A stretch of DNA of 64,000 nt from CBDFKF01 sp965248765 (GTDB lineage: Bacteria; Pseudomonadota; Alphaproteobacteria; VGEJ01). A program made the position numbers and the translations under genes. Location of the stretch: positions 1,984,001-2,048,000 of the forward strand of contig CBDFKF010000004.1 of NCBI GenBank assembly GCA_965248765.1, read 5' to 3'. The stretch's first letter is position 1. Each line of letters opens with the position of its first letter. The notes beneath the pieces were generated by a model, which had not been told where the DNA came from, did no database searches, and saw only the letters and a list, made by a program, of their open reading frames with translations. Shown here piece by piece: positions 26,768-35,275 of the stretch.

Positions 26768-26850
26768 TGTCACTAACACACGATATGTCCGGTTTATGTA
26801 CCAGACGATCTGTCCGGATTTAGAAGCTCTCCAGGCTATGGAGGGTTTGG

Positions 26851-28025
26851 ATGCGCCGGACAGAGCAGTTGCAGGGACTGAGATTGATGAAGTTCGAGGA
26901 GGTTTACGGCCGCACCCATCGGGGTTGCTTGAGCCAAGCCGAGGCGGCGGAGGTTCTCGGCGTTTCAGAGCGCACCTTCCGGCGCTGGCGCGACCGCTAT
27001 GAGGCGGACGGCGCGGAAGGGCTCTACGATCGCCGTCTGGGCCGGGTCTCGGCGCGGCGCGCGGCGGTCGACGAGGTGACGGCGCTGTTGGCGCTGTTCG
27101 ACACCCGCTACTGGGACTTCACCGCCAAGCACTTCCACGAGAAGCTGGTCGCGGACTATGCCTTCAAGCGCAGCTACAACTGGGTGCGGCTGAGCTTGCA
27201 GGCCCATGGGCGAAGACGGGCGGCGCCCAGGCGCGGGGCGCACCGGCGCAAGCGGCCGCGCCGCGCGCTGCCCGGCATGATGCTGCATCAAGACGGCTCA
27301 AGCCACGCGTGGGTCCCCGATCAGTGGTGGGACCTGATCGTCACCATGGACGACACCACCAGTGAGATCTACTCGGCCTTCTTCGTCGCCGAAGAGGGCA
27401 CGATGTCGAGCTTTCAGGGGGTGTCCGAGGCGATCCGGGCCAAGGGGCTGTTCTGCTCGCTCTATGCCGACCGCGCGGCCACTACTGGCACACCCCTGAG
27501 GCCGGCGGCACGGTCGACAAGGACAATCCGACCCAGTTCGGCCGCGCCCTGGCCCAGCTCGGCATCGAGCTGATCCCGGCCTACTCGCCCGAGGCAAGGG
27601 GGCGCTCGGAACGCATGTTCGCCACCCTGCAGAAGCGCCTGCCCCAGGAGCTCAGGCTCGCCGGCATCACCGACATGGCCCAGGCCAACCGCTTCCTCAA
27701 GGAGCTCTACCTGCCAGGCCACAACGCCCGCTTCGCGGTGCCGCCGGAAGCCGAGGGCACCGCCTTCGTGCCCTTCGCCGGTACCCTCGACGACATCCTC
27801 TGCGTGCAGCAGGAGCGCACCGTCTCCAACGACAACACCGTGCGCTACAAACGCCTGGTGCTGGCGATCCCGCCCGACCGCCATCGCCGCCACTACGTCA
27901 AGGCAAGGGTCCGGGTCCACGAATACCCCGACCGCACCCTCGCCGTCTTCCATGGGCCGCGCTGCCTGGCCCGATACCAGGCCGACGGATCGCCCATCAA
28001 CACAAGCCACAGACAGGCCGCGTGA
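26851..28025 (+). pseudogene. ISNCY/IS1202-like DDE transposase, 1-bp frameshift
   Basis: The frame matches the intact 391-residue transposase of copy 2 until about residue 210 (LFCSLYADRA). One C is missing from GCGCCGGCC near 27477, and the rest continues in another frame to TGA 28025. The N-terminal helix-turn-helix (LSQAEAAEVLGVSERTFRRW) and the first catalytic Asp region (MMLHQDGSSHAWVPD) precede the break. GRSERMFATLQKRLPQE, with the Glu, lies after it. The element would need the intact copy in trans to move. Confidence 0.88.
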
Positions 28026-28042
28026 TCCGCTTCGACGCGACC

Positions 28043-28095
28043 GGCCAGTGGATAAGGGGACGGCCGCTCCGCGCCCGACCCCTTATCCACTGGCC
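28043..28095 (+). terminator. 17-bp-stem hairpin inside IS copy 1
   Basis: GGCCAGTGGATAAGGGG and CCCCTTATCCACTGGCC form a perfect 17-bp stem around a GC-rich loop of 19 bases. It begins 18 bases after the transposase stop, and the same structure is in copy 2. It may terminate transcription from both sides, protecting the element from read-through, or mark a transposition enhancer near the right end. Confidence 0.75.
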
Positions 28096-28138
28096 CAACA
28101 ACCACAACTGAAGCGGTCAATTCAGTTTGTTCTCGACA

Positions 28139-28155
28139 CACGTGGGTTACCGATC
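28139..28155. repeat. 17-bp target-site duplication, right copy
   Basis: This is the second perfect copy of the 17-mer at 26751-26767. On the minus strand it encodes the Val-Thr-His-Val turn of the ATPase TOBE domain, which places the insertion inside the gene. Confidence 0.9.
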
Positions 28156-29192
28156 CCAGGTCGAGGCTGCGGTCCCATATGCGCGCATTTAGCGCACCGA
28201 TATCGGTCTCGAGCCTCTGGTCGAGATACTTGCCTTTGTAGATGGTTACCCCGGCACGGCAAGCGATTTGGTTGGGCTCATCGCCGGCGCCGGCGGCGAG
28301 CCGGACCCGTTCGGCGCGGACACGGCGCGCCGAGCTGCGGCGGCTCATCGCTGCACCAGCGTCCGCGCACGCGATGCTCGCCGAGGCGCGCGGTGGCAGT
28401 GCCGTCGACCGTCTCCTCGAGCGCCCCTTCAACCAGGTTCTCGACCCCCATGAAATCGGCCACGAAGCGACTGGCAGGGCGATCGAACAGGTCACTTGGC
28501 GACCCCTTCTGCACGATCCGGCCGCGCCGCATCAGGATCACGCGGGTCGACATCGTCAGCGCTTCTTCCTGGCTGTGGGTGATGTAGATGAAAGTCATGC
28601 CAAGTTTGTTGTGGAGCTCCAACAGCTCGACCTGCATGTCGAGGCGCAACTTTTCATCGAGTGCCCCGAGTGGCTCGTCGAGGAGGAGAATCGCGGGCCG
28701 CGTGACCAGGGCACGGGCCAGTGCGACCCGTTGGCGCTCTCCGCCGCTCAGTTGGTGAACGCGGCGGTCGTATTTGTCACCGAGGCGCACAAGATCGAGC
28801 GTTTCGCGCGCCCGCTCCTCGCGCTCGCGTAGGCCAACCCCCCGCACCTTCAGGCCGTAGCCGACGTTCTCGCCCACTGTCATGTGCGGGAACAGAGCGT
28901 AGTGCTGGAAGACAGTCGTGCAGTTGCGATCAGAGGCGGATATTTGCGATACGTCTTTCCCGGCGATGCGCAACGCGCCCAGATCGCTCGGCGTCTCAAG
29001 ACCGGAAATCACCCGCAGCAGCGTCGTCTTGCCCGAGCCGCTCTCGCCGAGAATGGTCAGGAACTCGCCTTGAGCCGCAGTGAGGGACACATCGTCGACG
29101 GCGACCACCTCGCCGAAGCGATGGGTGACGTTGCGGATCTCGAGGATGGGTTTGCTGTCTGCCTGCTGATTCGCAACAGCTGTCTCCGTCAT
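28139..29192 (-). pseudogene. ABC transporter ATPase (PotA-like), disrupted by frameshift and IS insertion
   Basis: The nucleotide-binding domain is complete. Walker A is LGESGSGKTTLLR, the Q-loop lies in VFQHYALFPHMTV, the signature is QLSGGERQRVALARAL, Walker B is ILLLDEPLGALDE and the H-loop is YITHSQEEAL. After residue ~270 the TOBE domain runs into a one-base shift near 28315-28330: VRAERVRLAAGAGDEPNQIA continues in another frame. The IS at 28138 then cuts off the last ~30 codons, which survive at 26661-26767. As sequenced the protein ends in an aberrant arginine-rich tail. No other ATPase gene of this type is in the window, so it probably served both permease pairs. It starts 39 bases after the chaperonin stop, on the same strand. 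Confidence 0.88.
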
Positions 29193-29231
29193 CGGTCTAC
29201 CGCCCTGCAGTTTTTTGAGAGTCGCGACAGG

Positions 29232-30878
29232 CTATTCGCCAGGGAACGCCGAGACAACGCGCTTTGTCTTCGGGTGCTCAGCCACGACTGCACCGGTGGT
29301 TATGACGAGGCCCGCTGCGGCGGCGGCATTGGCTAGGGCCGCGCGGACGACATCGACCGGATCGATAACACCGCTCTTCATCAGATCCCCGTAAGTACCC
29401 CGCCGCGCATCAAAGCCCCACCCCGGCTCACGGCGCTTGAGCACCCGAGCAACAGCCATCACGCCATCCTCGCCTGCGTTGTCTGCGATCCGCCGGAGAG
29501 GTGCTGTGAGCGCCCGCCGTACGACCTCGATGCCGGCCTGTTCATCGAGCGATGCTCCGGTGAGCGGTGCGAGGTCAGCGAGGCACGCCGCCAGCGCGAG
29601 CCCGCCGCCCGGAACGATGCCGCCGGCGATCGCCGCGCGCGTCGCGTTCACGGCATCACTCACCACCTCCTTGCGATGCTTCAGCTCAACCTCGGTATCG
29701 CCGCCCACGCGCACGACTGCGATCCCCCCGACCAAACGCGCGAGCCGTTTCTGCAGTTGCTCGCGGTCATAAGCGAGATAGCGCTCTCGCCCGATTGCGG
29801 CGCGCAGCTCGCGACAGCGGTTCTCCACCGCCTTCTTCGGACCCTGGCCCTCGATGACGATGGTGCTCTTGCCATCGATCACCGCCTTCGCGGCGCGGCC
29901 GAGCATGTCCGGCCGCAGCTTCTCGATCGAGCGACCGAGCTCGGGCGTGATCAGCTCGGCGCCCGTCATGAGCGCCATGTCCTCAAGCATCGCCTTGCGC
30001 TGGCGCCCGGCGCCCGGCGCCCGCACCGCCGCCACCTTGAGGTCGCCATCGCGAGAATTGACGACGAGCGTCGCCAGTGCCTCGCCGACGATGTCCTCGG
30101 CAACCACCACCAAGCATTTGTCCGATTTCGCGAACGCGCGCAGCGCGGGCTCGATGGCATCGAAGCTCGCGAGCCTGGCATCGCAAACGAGGATGAACGG
30201 CTCCTCCATCTCGACCACCATCCGCTCGGAATCGGTGACGAAGTGCGCCGATATGTAGCCGCCCTCGACGTGCATGCCGTCGCGAATCTCCAGCTCGGTA
30301 TCCCGATTCGATCCCTCCTCGACGACGACGAAGCCGTCGGCGCCGATCGCCTGCGCCGCGCGTGCGAGCAGCTCGCCGATGTCGGCATCCCCGTTGGCGG
30401 AGATCGTCCCTACCTGAGCCAACTGGCGATGCGATGTGACCGGCTGGGCTCGTTGTTCCATCCCGGCGAGCGCAGCAGTGATTGCGCGATCAATGCCTCG
30501 CTTCACCGCAAGTGGCGCGAGACCGCCCGCGATCAGCTTGATGCCCTCGCACACCATGGCGCCGGTGAGGACGATGGCGGTGGTGGTGCCGTCGCCCGCG
30601 TCGTCGTCGGTTTGATACGCCACCTCGCGCACGAGCCGGGCGCCCATGTCGGCGATGCGATCACCGAGCTCGATCGAGCGGGCGACAGTGTGGCCGTCGC
30701 GGCTGATCTCGGGTTGAGCATGCTGCCTTTCGATGATGACGCTGCGTCCGCGCGGCCCGAGCGTCGCCGCGACGGCTTCTGTCATGATCGTCAGGCCATC
30801 GAGCATCCGTGCCCGTGCCGCATCGCTCGATGCGATTTCTTTGGGACCCGGGTCAGTAAGTCTTAAGCCTGAGGTCAC
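29232..30878 (-). CDS. Divergent GroEL-like (Cpn60) chaperonin linked to ABC genes
   Basis: With a GTG start at 30878 the product has 548 residues, the usual Cpn60 length. ATPase residues are kept: GDGTTTAIVL (the Asp87 equivalent), ATLGPRGRSVI, GIVPGGGLAL and the Asp398 equivalent in SDAVNATRAA. The apical domain differs from E. coli GroEL at substrate/GroES-binding positions: GGYISAHF has His for Tyr203, and DAIEPALRAF has Glu for Leu234. The C-terminal Gly-Gly-Met tail is absent, replaced by VVSAFPGE. No groES gene and no CIRCE operator are adjacent. It heads a minus-strand unit with the ABC ATPase and lies divergent to the system B binding protein. A dedicated role in folding Tat-exported binding proteins is possible but inferred. 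Confidence 0.87.
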   Translation of the reverse strand: MTSGLRLTDPGPKEIASSDAARARMLDGLTIMTEAVAATLGPRGRSVIIERQHAQPEISRDGHTVARSIELGDRIADMGARLVREVAYQTDDDAGDGTTTAIVLTGAMVCEGIKLIAGGLAPLAVKRGIDRAITAALAGMEQRAQPVTSHRQLAQVGTISANGDADIGELLARAAQAIGADGFVVVEEGSNRDTELEIRDGMHVEGGYISAHFVTDSERMVVEMEEPFILVCDARLASFDAIEPALRAFAKSDKCLVVVAEDIVGEALATLVVNSRDGDLKVAAVRAPGAGRQRKAMLEDMALMTGAELITPELGRSIEKLRPDMLGRAAKAVIDGKSTIVIEGQGPKKAVENRCRELRAAIGRERYLAYDREQLQKRLARLVGGIAVVRVGGDTEVELKHRKEVVSDAVNATRAAIAGGIVPGGGLALAACLADLAPLTGASLDEQAGIEVVRRALTAPLRRIADNAGEDGVMAVARVLKRREPGWGFDARRGTYGDLMKSGVIDPVDVVRAALANAAAAAGLVITTGAVVAEHPKTKRVVSAFPGE

Positions 30879-31052
30879 GTCAGCGCTATCCCACGTGCGA
30901 TCGTGATCGAGATGGCGACGTTGTGCCGCGCATCGGCTGCGCAATCAAGGTCCATCGCACCGATCACCTTGCCTATGATAGAATCTTGCGTGGTGCGGCT
31001 GGCTCGCGCTGTCGGCCGTCGGCCACAAAAGAAGCATGTATGGGAGGGGTCT
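30879..31052. promoter_or_regulatory. Divergent promoter region between chaperonin and binding protein B
   Basis: These 174 bases separate the two oppositely transcribed units and should hold promoters for both. A TATGATAGAAT stretch near 30975-30985 is the most AT-rich part and could be a -10 region for the plus-strand genes, without a convincing -35 box. No CIRCE inverted repeat (TTAGCACTC-N9-GAGTGCTAA) or other heat-shock signature is visible. Confidence 0.4.
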
Positions 31053-32237
31053 ATGTCTCAGAGATCAAGAGCTCACGTGTCCCGGCGCGGCGTCCTAAAG
31101 GGCGCTGCAGCTGCCGGCGTTATGGCGACCGCCGCAAGTACGCTCGGTACGGCGCAGGCCGCTGATGCGACTGTCCGGGTCTACGGGGTCAGCACCTCAA
31201 CACTCAAAGCGGGGTGGGATGATTTCACCGCGCAGACCGGTCTGACCATGGAATACACCGAAACCACTGCTGACCTCGGCGTGTTCATCCGCGAAGTTGT
31301 CGCCAACGAGGTAGGCGAGGTGTACGACTTCTTCATCATCGACATCGGTATGCAACGCAAGCTCGGGCCCGAGGGCTATTTCCTCAAGGTCGACGTGAAC
31401 CACCCGGAACTCACCAACTGGAAAACCGTCGAAGAGGGGTACAAGGGCTCGATCATGGTGGATGAGGGGGAAACACAGGTCCCCTATGGCATTCCCAACA
31501 TGTTCAACGCAGACAGCTTCGGCTTCTGGCCGGAGGACCTCGGCGTCAAACCGCGCGACGTCCTCGACTGGTCCTACATGTTCGAGAGCGACAAGACGCT
31601 CGGCCGCTCCGGCGTCGATACCAGCTGGGCGCAGAGCATGACCCACATCGCCATGTACGTGAAGGCCACGGGCAAGGCGCAGATCAAAGACAACACCGAC
31701 CTCACGGCCGAGGAAGCGAAGACGGTGATGGACTGGGCCATTGAGCGCAAGAAAGCCGGTCAATTCCGTACCTTTTTCTCGGGCTGGGACGAGCAAGTGC
31801 ATCTTTTGGGCAGTCAGGAGGTCTCGTGCCTGAACTGTTGGGAGCCGGCGGTGCGCGAGGTCAACAACCAGAAGGGGGCGGATGTCGTCTTCTACGCCTT
31901 CGCTGACTTCTACTTCAAATGGGGCAATGCCATCTTCATCGCCAAGCAGGCGGCGGAGCGCGGCAACCTCGACAACGTCTACAAAGCTATCAACTACTTC
32001 CTCGGTGGCGAGTACCGTGCCCAACAGGCACGCGACCGCGGCTACGGCGGGCCGAACATGCACCTCGCCGTCAAACACGCCGAGGACAGTGGCTGGGCCA
32101 AGGCCGACATCGATGGCATCCGGCATACTTCCACGAAGATCAACCGTAAGTATGAATCGGAGCATTTCTGGACCAACCCGGTGCCCAAGAATGTGGATGT
32201 CATGGAGGAGGAGTGGGAGCGGTTCTTGAACGCCTGA
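31053..32237 (+). CDS. Tat-type substrate-binding protein of polyamine-like ABC system B
   Basis: The 394-residue protein begins with a twin-arginine signal, SRRGVLKG followed by a hydrophobic Ala-rich core and a TAQA-type cleavage site. The mature part is PotD-like, with VRVYGVSTSTLKAGWDDFTA at its start, SCLNCWEPAVREVNNQKGAD in the middle and MEEEWERFLNA at the end. Tat export implies the protein folds in the cytoplasm before crossing the membrane. GGGAGGGG lies three bases before ATG 31053; earlier in-frame starts lack a site. It is paralogous to the broken gene at 25477-26664. It leads an operon with two permeases, an enolase-superfamily enzyme and an M24 protein, but no ATPase. Confidence 0.88.
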   Translation: MSQRSRAHVSRRGVLKGAAAAGVMATAASTLGTAQAADATVRVYGVSTSTLKAGWDDFTAQTGLTMEYTETTADLGVFIREVVANEVGEVYDFFIIDIGMQRKLGPEGYFLKVDVNHPELTNWKTVEEGYKGSIMVDEGETQVPYGIPNMFNADSFGFWPEDLGVKPRDVLDWSYMFESDKTLGRSGVDTSWAQSMTHIAMYVKATGKAQIKDNTDLTAEEAKTVMDWAIERKKAGQFRTFFSGWDEQVHLLGSQEVSCLNCWEPAVREVNNQKGADVVFYAFADFYFKWGNAIFIAKQAAERGNLDNVYKAINYFLGGEYRAQQARDRGYGGPNMHLAVKHAEDSGWAKADIDGIRHTSTKINRKYESEHFWTNPVPKNVDVMEEEWERFLNA

Positions 32238-32267
32238 GGACATCGCTCGCCCATAGGTGAGATTACC

Positions 32268-32295
32268 GACGCCGGCGCGCTTCAGCGCCGGCGTC
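32268..32295 (+). terminator. Intercistronic hairpin between binding protein and permeases, system B
   Basis: GACGCCGGCGC and GCGCCGGCGTC form a perfect 11-bp stem with a GCTTCA loop, 30 bases after the binding-protein stop. No U-run follows. It mirrors the hairpin at 25393-25435 in system A and probably sets the binding-protein to permease ratio by attenuation or mRNA stabilisation. Confidence 0.7.
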
Positions 32296-32332
32296 GCCCC
32301 GGTTGGCCGCGGCCGCTATCGGATCAGCCCGA

Positions 32333-33232
32333 ATGACACTCGGCCGACTAAGAGCCTGGTATACGCACGCCGCCTCGGCACACGCGCCAGTTACGGCGTT
32401 CGTGGTCCTGTGGTTCCTCCTGGTCATCGCGCCGCTTCTTCTGTTGCTGGTTTACACGTTCCTGCAGTCCAAGGGCTTCCGCGTCCTGTGGGAACCCACC
32501 TTCGCGACCTGGGATAAACTGTTCGAATCGGGGCGCTGGCTGGTGACGGTGCGGACACTCCGCATCGCCTTCACCATCACCGCCATCGAGCTCATCATCG
32601 CGTTCCCGTTCGCCCTGTGGCTCGCCAAGGGATGCCGTTCGCAGACAGTGAAGGCGGTGCTCCTGGCAGCGTTGACGATCCCGTTCTTCCTCGATCTGTC
32701 GTCGCGGACCATCGTCTGGCGCACGATCCTCGGCCGCCAGGGCCTCTTGAACACGGCGCTGTTGGAGCTCGGCCTGATCGATGAGCCGCTGGATTGGCTG
32801 TTGTTCTCCGAGTTCGCCGTCCATTTCGGCATGCTCGCCCCGTACTTCCCGACGATGGTCTTTCCCATCTTCCTCGTCCTCACCCTGATCGACGATGAGT
32901 ACATCCAGGCGAGCCGCGACCTCGGGGCAAGCCCCTTGCAGACCTTCTTCCACGTCGTCCTGCCGCTGAGCCTGCCCGGCGTCATGGCCGGCATCGTGTT
33001 CACATTGGTGCCGACGATGGCGGAGTACGTCGTGCCGTGGCTGATGGGGGGCTTCAAGGTCAACATGATTGCCCGCTCGGTCGAGAACGCGCTCACGGTC
33101 CTCAAGTACCCGACCGCGGCCGCGCTCTCGACGTTCATCATCGTGCTCCTTTGCGTCCTGCTCGCTGCCCTCGCCATGCTGCTCCGCCGCGCCGGTGGGC
33201 TCGCCGGCGTGTTCGAGGCCCTGCGCCGATGA
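32333..33232 (+). CDS. ABC transporter permease, spermidine/putrescine type (PotB-like), system B
   Basis: The 299-residue membrane protein shares SEFAVHFGMLAPYFPTMVFP and the EAA loop SRDLGASPLQTFFHVVLPLS with the system A permease, and has the usual six spans. ATG 32333 is chosen to match the paralogue's N-terminus; the ribosome site is weak. Its TGA overlaps the ATG of the next permease by four bases, which indicates translational coupling. Confidence 0.88.
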   Translation: MTLGRLRAWYTHAASAHAPVTAFVVLWFLLVIAPLLLLLVYTFLQSKGFRVLWEPTFATWDKLFESGRWLVTVRTLRIAFTITAIELIIAFPFALWLAKGCRSQTVKAVLLAALTIPFFLDLSSRTIVWRTILGRQGLLNTALLELGLIDEPLDWLLFSEFAVHFGMLAPYFPTMVFPIFLVLTLIDDEYIQASRDLGASPLQTFFHVVLPLSLPGVMAGIVFTLVPTMAEYVVPWLMGGFKVNMIARSVENALTVLKYPTAAALSTFIIVLLCVLLAALAMLLRRAGGLAGVFEALRR

Positions 33233-34074
33233 CGAATGCGTTCCCGGCACGAGCGCCCCGCGCGGCTATCTTCCGCCGCCTCCAGACCTGGCCGCTGTGG
33301 ACGCGCGCTGCGGTCTGCGCGGGACTCCTCGTGATCGTGATCACCTACATGCCGGTGATCTGGCTCGCCGCCATGTCGTTCAGCGTCGAGCCGCTGTCGG
33401 GCATCCCGCACCCGCTGACGATGCGATGGTACAACGAGATGGCCGCCGACACCCGGTGGGCCGCACCGCTCTGGGGCAGCATCGGCCTCGGTGTTTTGGT
33501 CGGCCTTTCCTGCATGATCGCCGCCACCGCGGTGGGCCGCGCGATTCCGCGGCTCAAGAGGCGCGGCGGCATTCTGCTGCTGGCCTTTCTGCCGATGTTC
33601 GTGCCGGGGCTGACGATGGGCGCTGCCTTGTTCCTGTACCTGCGGTCATATCTCGAGCTGCGCCTCGGGTTGTGGTCGGTCTTCTTCGGCCACCTGGTGT
33701 GGGCGCTGCCGTTTGGCTTACTGCTCGTCCTAGTGCTCGCGACGCGCTTCGACCATCGCCTCTTGGAGGCGGCCTCCGACCTCGGCGCCTCCGCGGTTCA
33801 GCGTTTCTGGCACATCGAATTCCCAATCATGCGTCCGGCGGTGATCGGCGCGGGCTTGTTCGGCTTTCTGCTCTCTTTCAACGAGCTGCCGCGCTCGATC
33901 TTCCTGCGCGGGACCTCGACCTCACTCCCTATCTTCCAGTGGGCGCAGGCCTCCTCGCACCAGTCGCTGGTCCCGATCACGTTTGCGCTTGCCTCGATCA
34001 TCCTCGCGGTGACGATCCCGCTGATGGGTGTCTTTTTCTGGTTCTTATTCGCTAAGCTGGAGCGCAGAAGTTAG
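33229..34074 (+). CDS. ABC transporter permease, spermidine/putrescine type (PotC-like), system B
   Basis: From ATG 33229 the gene encodes 281 residues with six membrane spans and the EAA loop EAASDLGASAVQRFWHIEFP. It forms the heterodimeric channel with the preceding permease. The extra in-frame sequence back to 33037 lies inside the preceding permease gene and is rejected. The next gene, a sugar-acid-dehydratase-like enolase family member, starts 19 bases later, so transport and catabolism look coupled. Confidence 0.88.
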   Translation: MTNAFPARAPRAAIFRRLQTWPLWTRAAVCAGLLVIVITYMPVIWLAAMSFSVEPLSGIPHPLTMRWYNEMAADTRWAAPLWGSIGLGVLVGLSCMIAATAVGRAIPRLKRRGGILLLAFLPMFVPGLTMGAALFLYLRSYLELRLGLWSVFFGHLVWALPFGLLLVLVLATRFDHRLLEAASDLGASAVQRFWHIEFPIMRPAVIGAGLFGFLLSFNELPRSIFLRGTSTSLPIFQWAQASSHQSLVPITFALASIILAVTIPLMGVFFWFLFAKLERRS

Positions 34075-34093
34075 GCCAAGGGGGGAAGCATCG

Positions 34094-35260
34094 ATGACCG
34101 CTATTCGCGCGATCGAGACCATCCACGTCGCGCTGCCCAACCGCCGTTCGCACAAGTTCGCAGGCCAGACCGAGGAGATCGGCGGCTATGTGATCACGCG
34201 GATGGAGGGCGAGGACGGGAATGTCGGGTGGGGCGAGGCGCCGGTTCTTAAAGACTGGGGCGGCGACCACGGCCGCTACTTCGGCGAGACGCCGACGACG
34301 ACCAAGCTGATGATCGACCAGTACCTTGCCCCTGTGGTCATTGGCGTCGAGCCCGACAACTTCGTCGAGCTACACGCCCGCATGGACCACATGATCAAGG
34401 GTTATCCGTACGCCAAGGCGGCGGTGGAGCTCGCGGCGTACGACCTCGCCGGCCGCGGCCGCGGCATCCCAGTCTACAAGCTCCTCGGCGGCCGCGTGCG
34501 GACGCGCATCCCCATCGCCCACTCCATCGGTCTCATCCCGATCGACCAGGGCGTCACTGAAGTGAAGCAGGTGATCGGCGAGGGCGTGCGCACCATCAAG
34601 CTCAAGATCGGCGTCGACCCGGCCCGCGACATCGAACTTGTTAAACGCATTCGCGAGGCGGTCGGCCCCGATATCGACATCTGCGCCGATGCCAACTGCG
34701 GTTACCGCAGCCCGGGCGAGGCGATCCAGATCATCCGCGAGATGGAAAAGGAACGTCTGATCTACGTCGAGCAGCCGGTGGTCGGCGTCGAACGAATCGC
34801 CCAGGTCGCGCGCGTCGTCGACACTCCGATCATGGCGGACGAGAGCGCGTGGAACGCCCACGATGTTCTCGAGATCATCGAGCGCCAGGCCGCCGACATC
34901 GTCTCGATCTACACCACCAAGCCGGGCGGGCTCTATCGCGCGATGCAGGTGGCCGCGGTGGCCGAGGCCGCCGGCATTCCCTGCAATGTCAACGGATCGA
35001 TCGAGACCGGAGTCGGCAATCTCGCCAATCTCCACCTGGCGGCCGCTGCGGCGCCGGTCACCTTCGATTGCGTGGTCCCGGTCTCGACGCCGGCCGAATT
35101 CCAGCGCGGCCAGCTCGCCGGCATCTACTACACCGACGACCTGATCAAGGAGCCCTTCGCCTTTGCCGACGGCGAGGTAGCGGTCCCTGAGGGCCCGGGC
35201 ATGGGGATCGAGGTCGACACCGACAAGATCGAGCGCTATCGGGTCAAGCAGGGCGTCTAG
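34094..35260 (+). CDS. Mandelate racemase/muconate lactonizing enzyme family protein (enolase superfamily)
   Basis: The 388-residue enzyme has an N-terminal capping domain (residues 1-130) and a C-terminal barrel. The K-x-K acid/base motif is TIKLKIGVDP. The three metal ligands are carried by DICADANCGY (Asp), IYVEQPVVG (Glu) and IMADESAWN (Asp), and YTTKPGGL is on strand 6-7. The superfamily abstracts a proton alpha to a carboxylate, for racemisation, epimerisation, cycloisomerisation or dehydration. Members linked to betaine or N-methyl amino acid transport, such as hydroxyproline-betaine epimerases, make a similar role possible here, but the specificity is not proven. GGGGGAAGC precedes ATG 34094. 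Confidence 0.86.
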   Translation: MTAIRAIETIHVALPNRRSHKFAGQTEEIGGYVITRMEGEDGNVGWGEAPVLKDWGGDHGRYFGETPTTTKLMIDQYLAPVVIGVEPDNFVELHARMDHMIKGYPYAKAAVELAAYDLAGRGRGIPVYKLLGGRVRTRIPIAHSIGLIPIDQGVTEVKQVIGEGVRTIKLKIGVDPARDIELVKRIREAVGPDIDICADANCGYRSPGEAIQIIREMEKERLIYVEQPVVGVERIAQVARVVDTPIMADESAWNAHDVLEIIERQAADIVSIYTTKPGGLYRAMQVAAVAEAAGIPCNVNGSIETGVGNLANLHLAAAAAPVTFDCVVPVSTPAEFQRGQLAGIYYTDDLIKEPFAFADGEVAVPEGPGMGIEVDTDKIERYRVKQGV

Positions 35261-35275
35261 AAGGGGAGGAGAACA

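Larger units (their letters stand above)
26768..28138 (+). mobile_element. ISNCY/IS1202-like insertion sequence, copy 1 (1371 bp, transposase frameshifted)
   Basis: The element starts TGTCACTAACACACG and ends, on the other strand, TGTCGAGAACAAACTG. A perfect 17-bp duplication flanks it. It carries one DDE transposase gene and a 17-bp-stem hairpin after the gene. Compared with copy 2 (38829-40225, inverted) it is 26 bp shorter. One base is missing from the transposase near 27477. In addition, a 25-bp unit is missing between two GGTCAATTCA repeats at the right end, consistent with slippage or recombination between them. It is inserted in the last codons of the ABC ATPase gene. Confidence 0.9.

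Noticed and set aside
29676..30866. 396-codon plus-strand ORF opposite the chaperonin
   Set aside because: It has low-complexity Asp/His/Arg composition and no domain, and is explained by the Cpn60 gene on the other strand.
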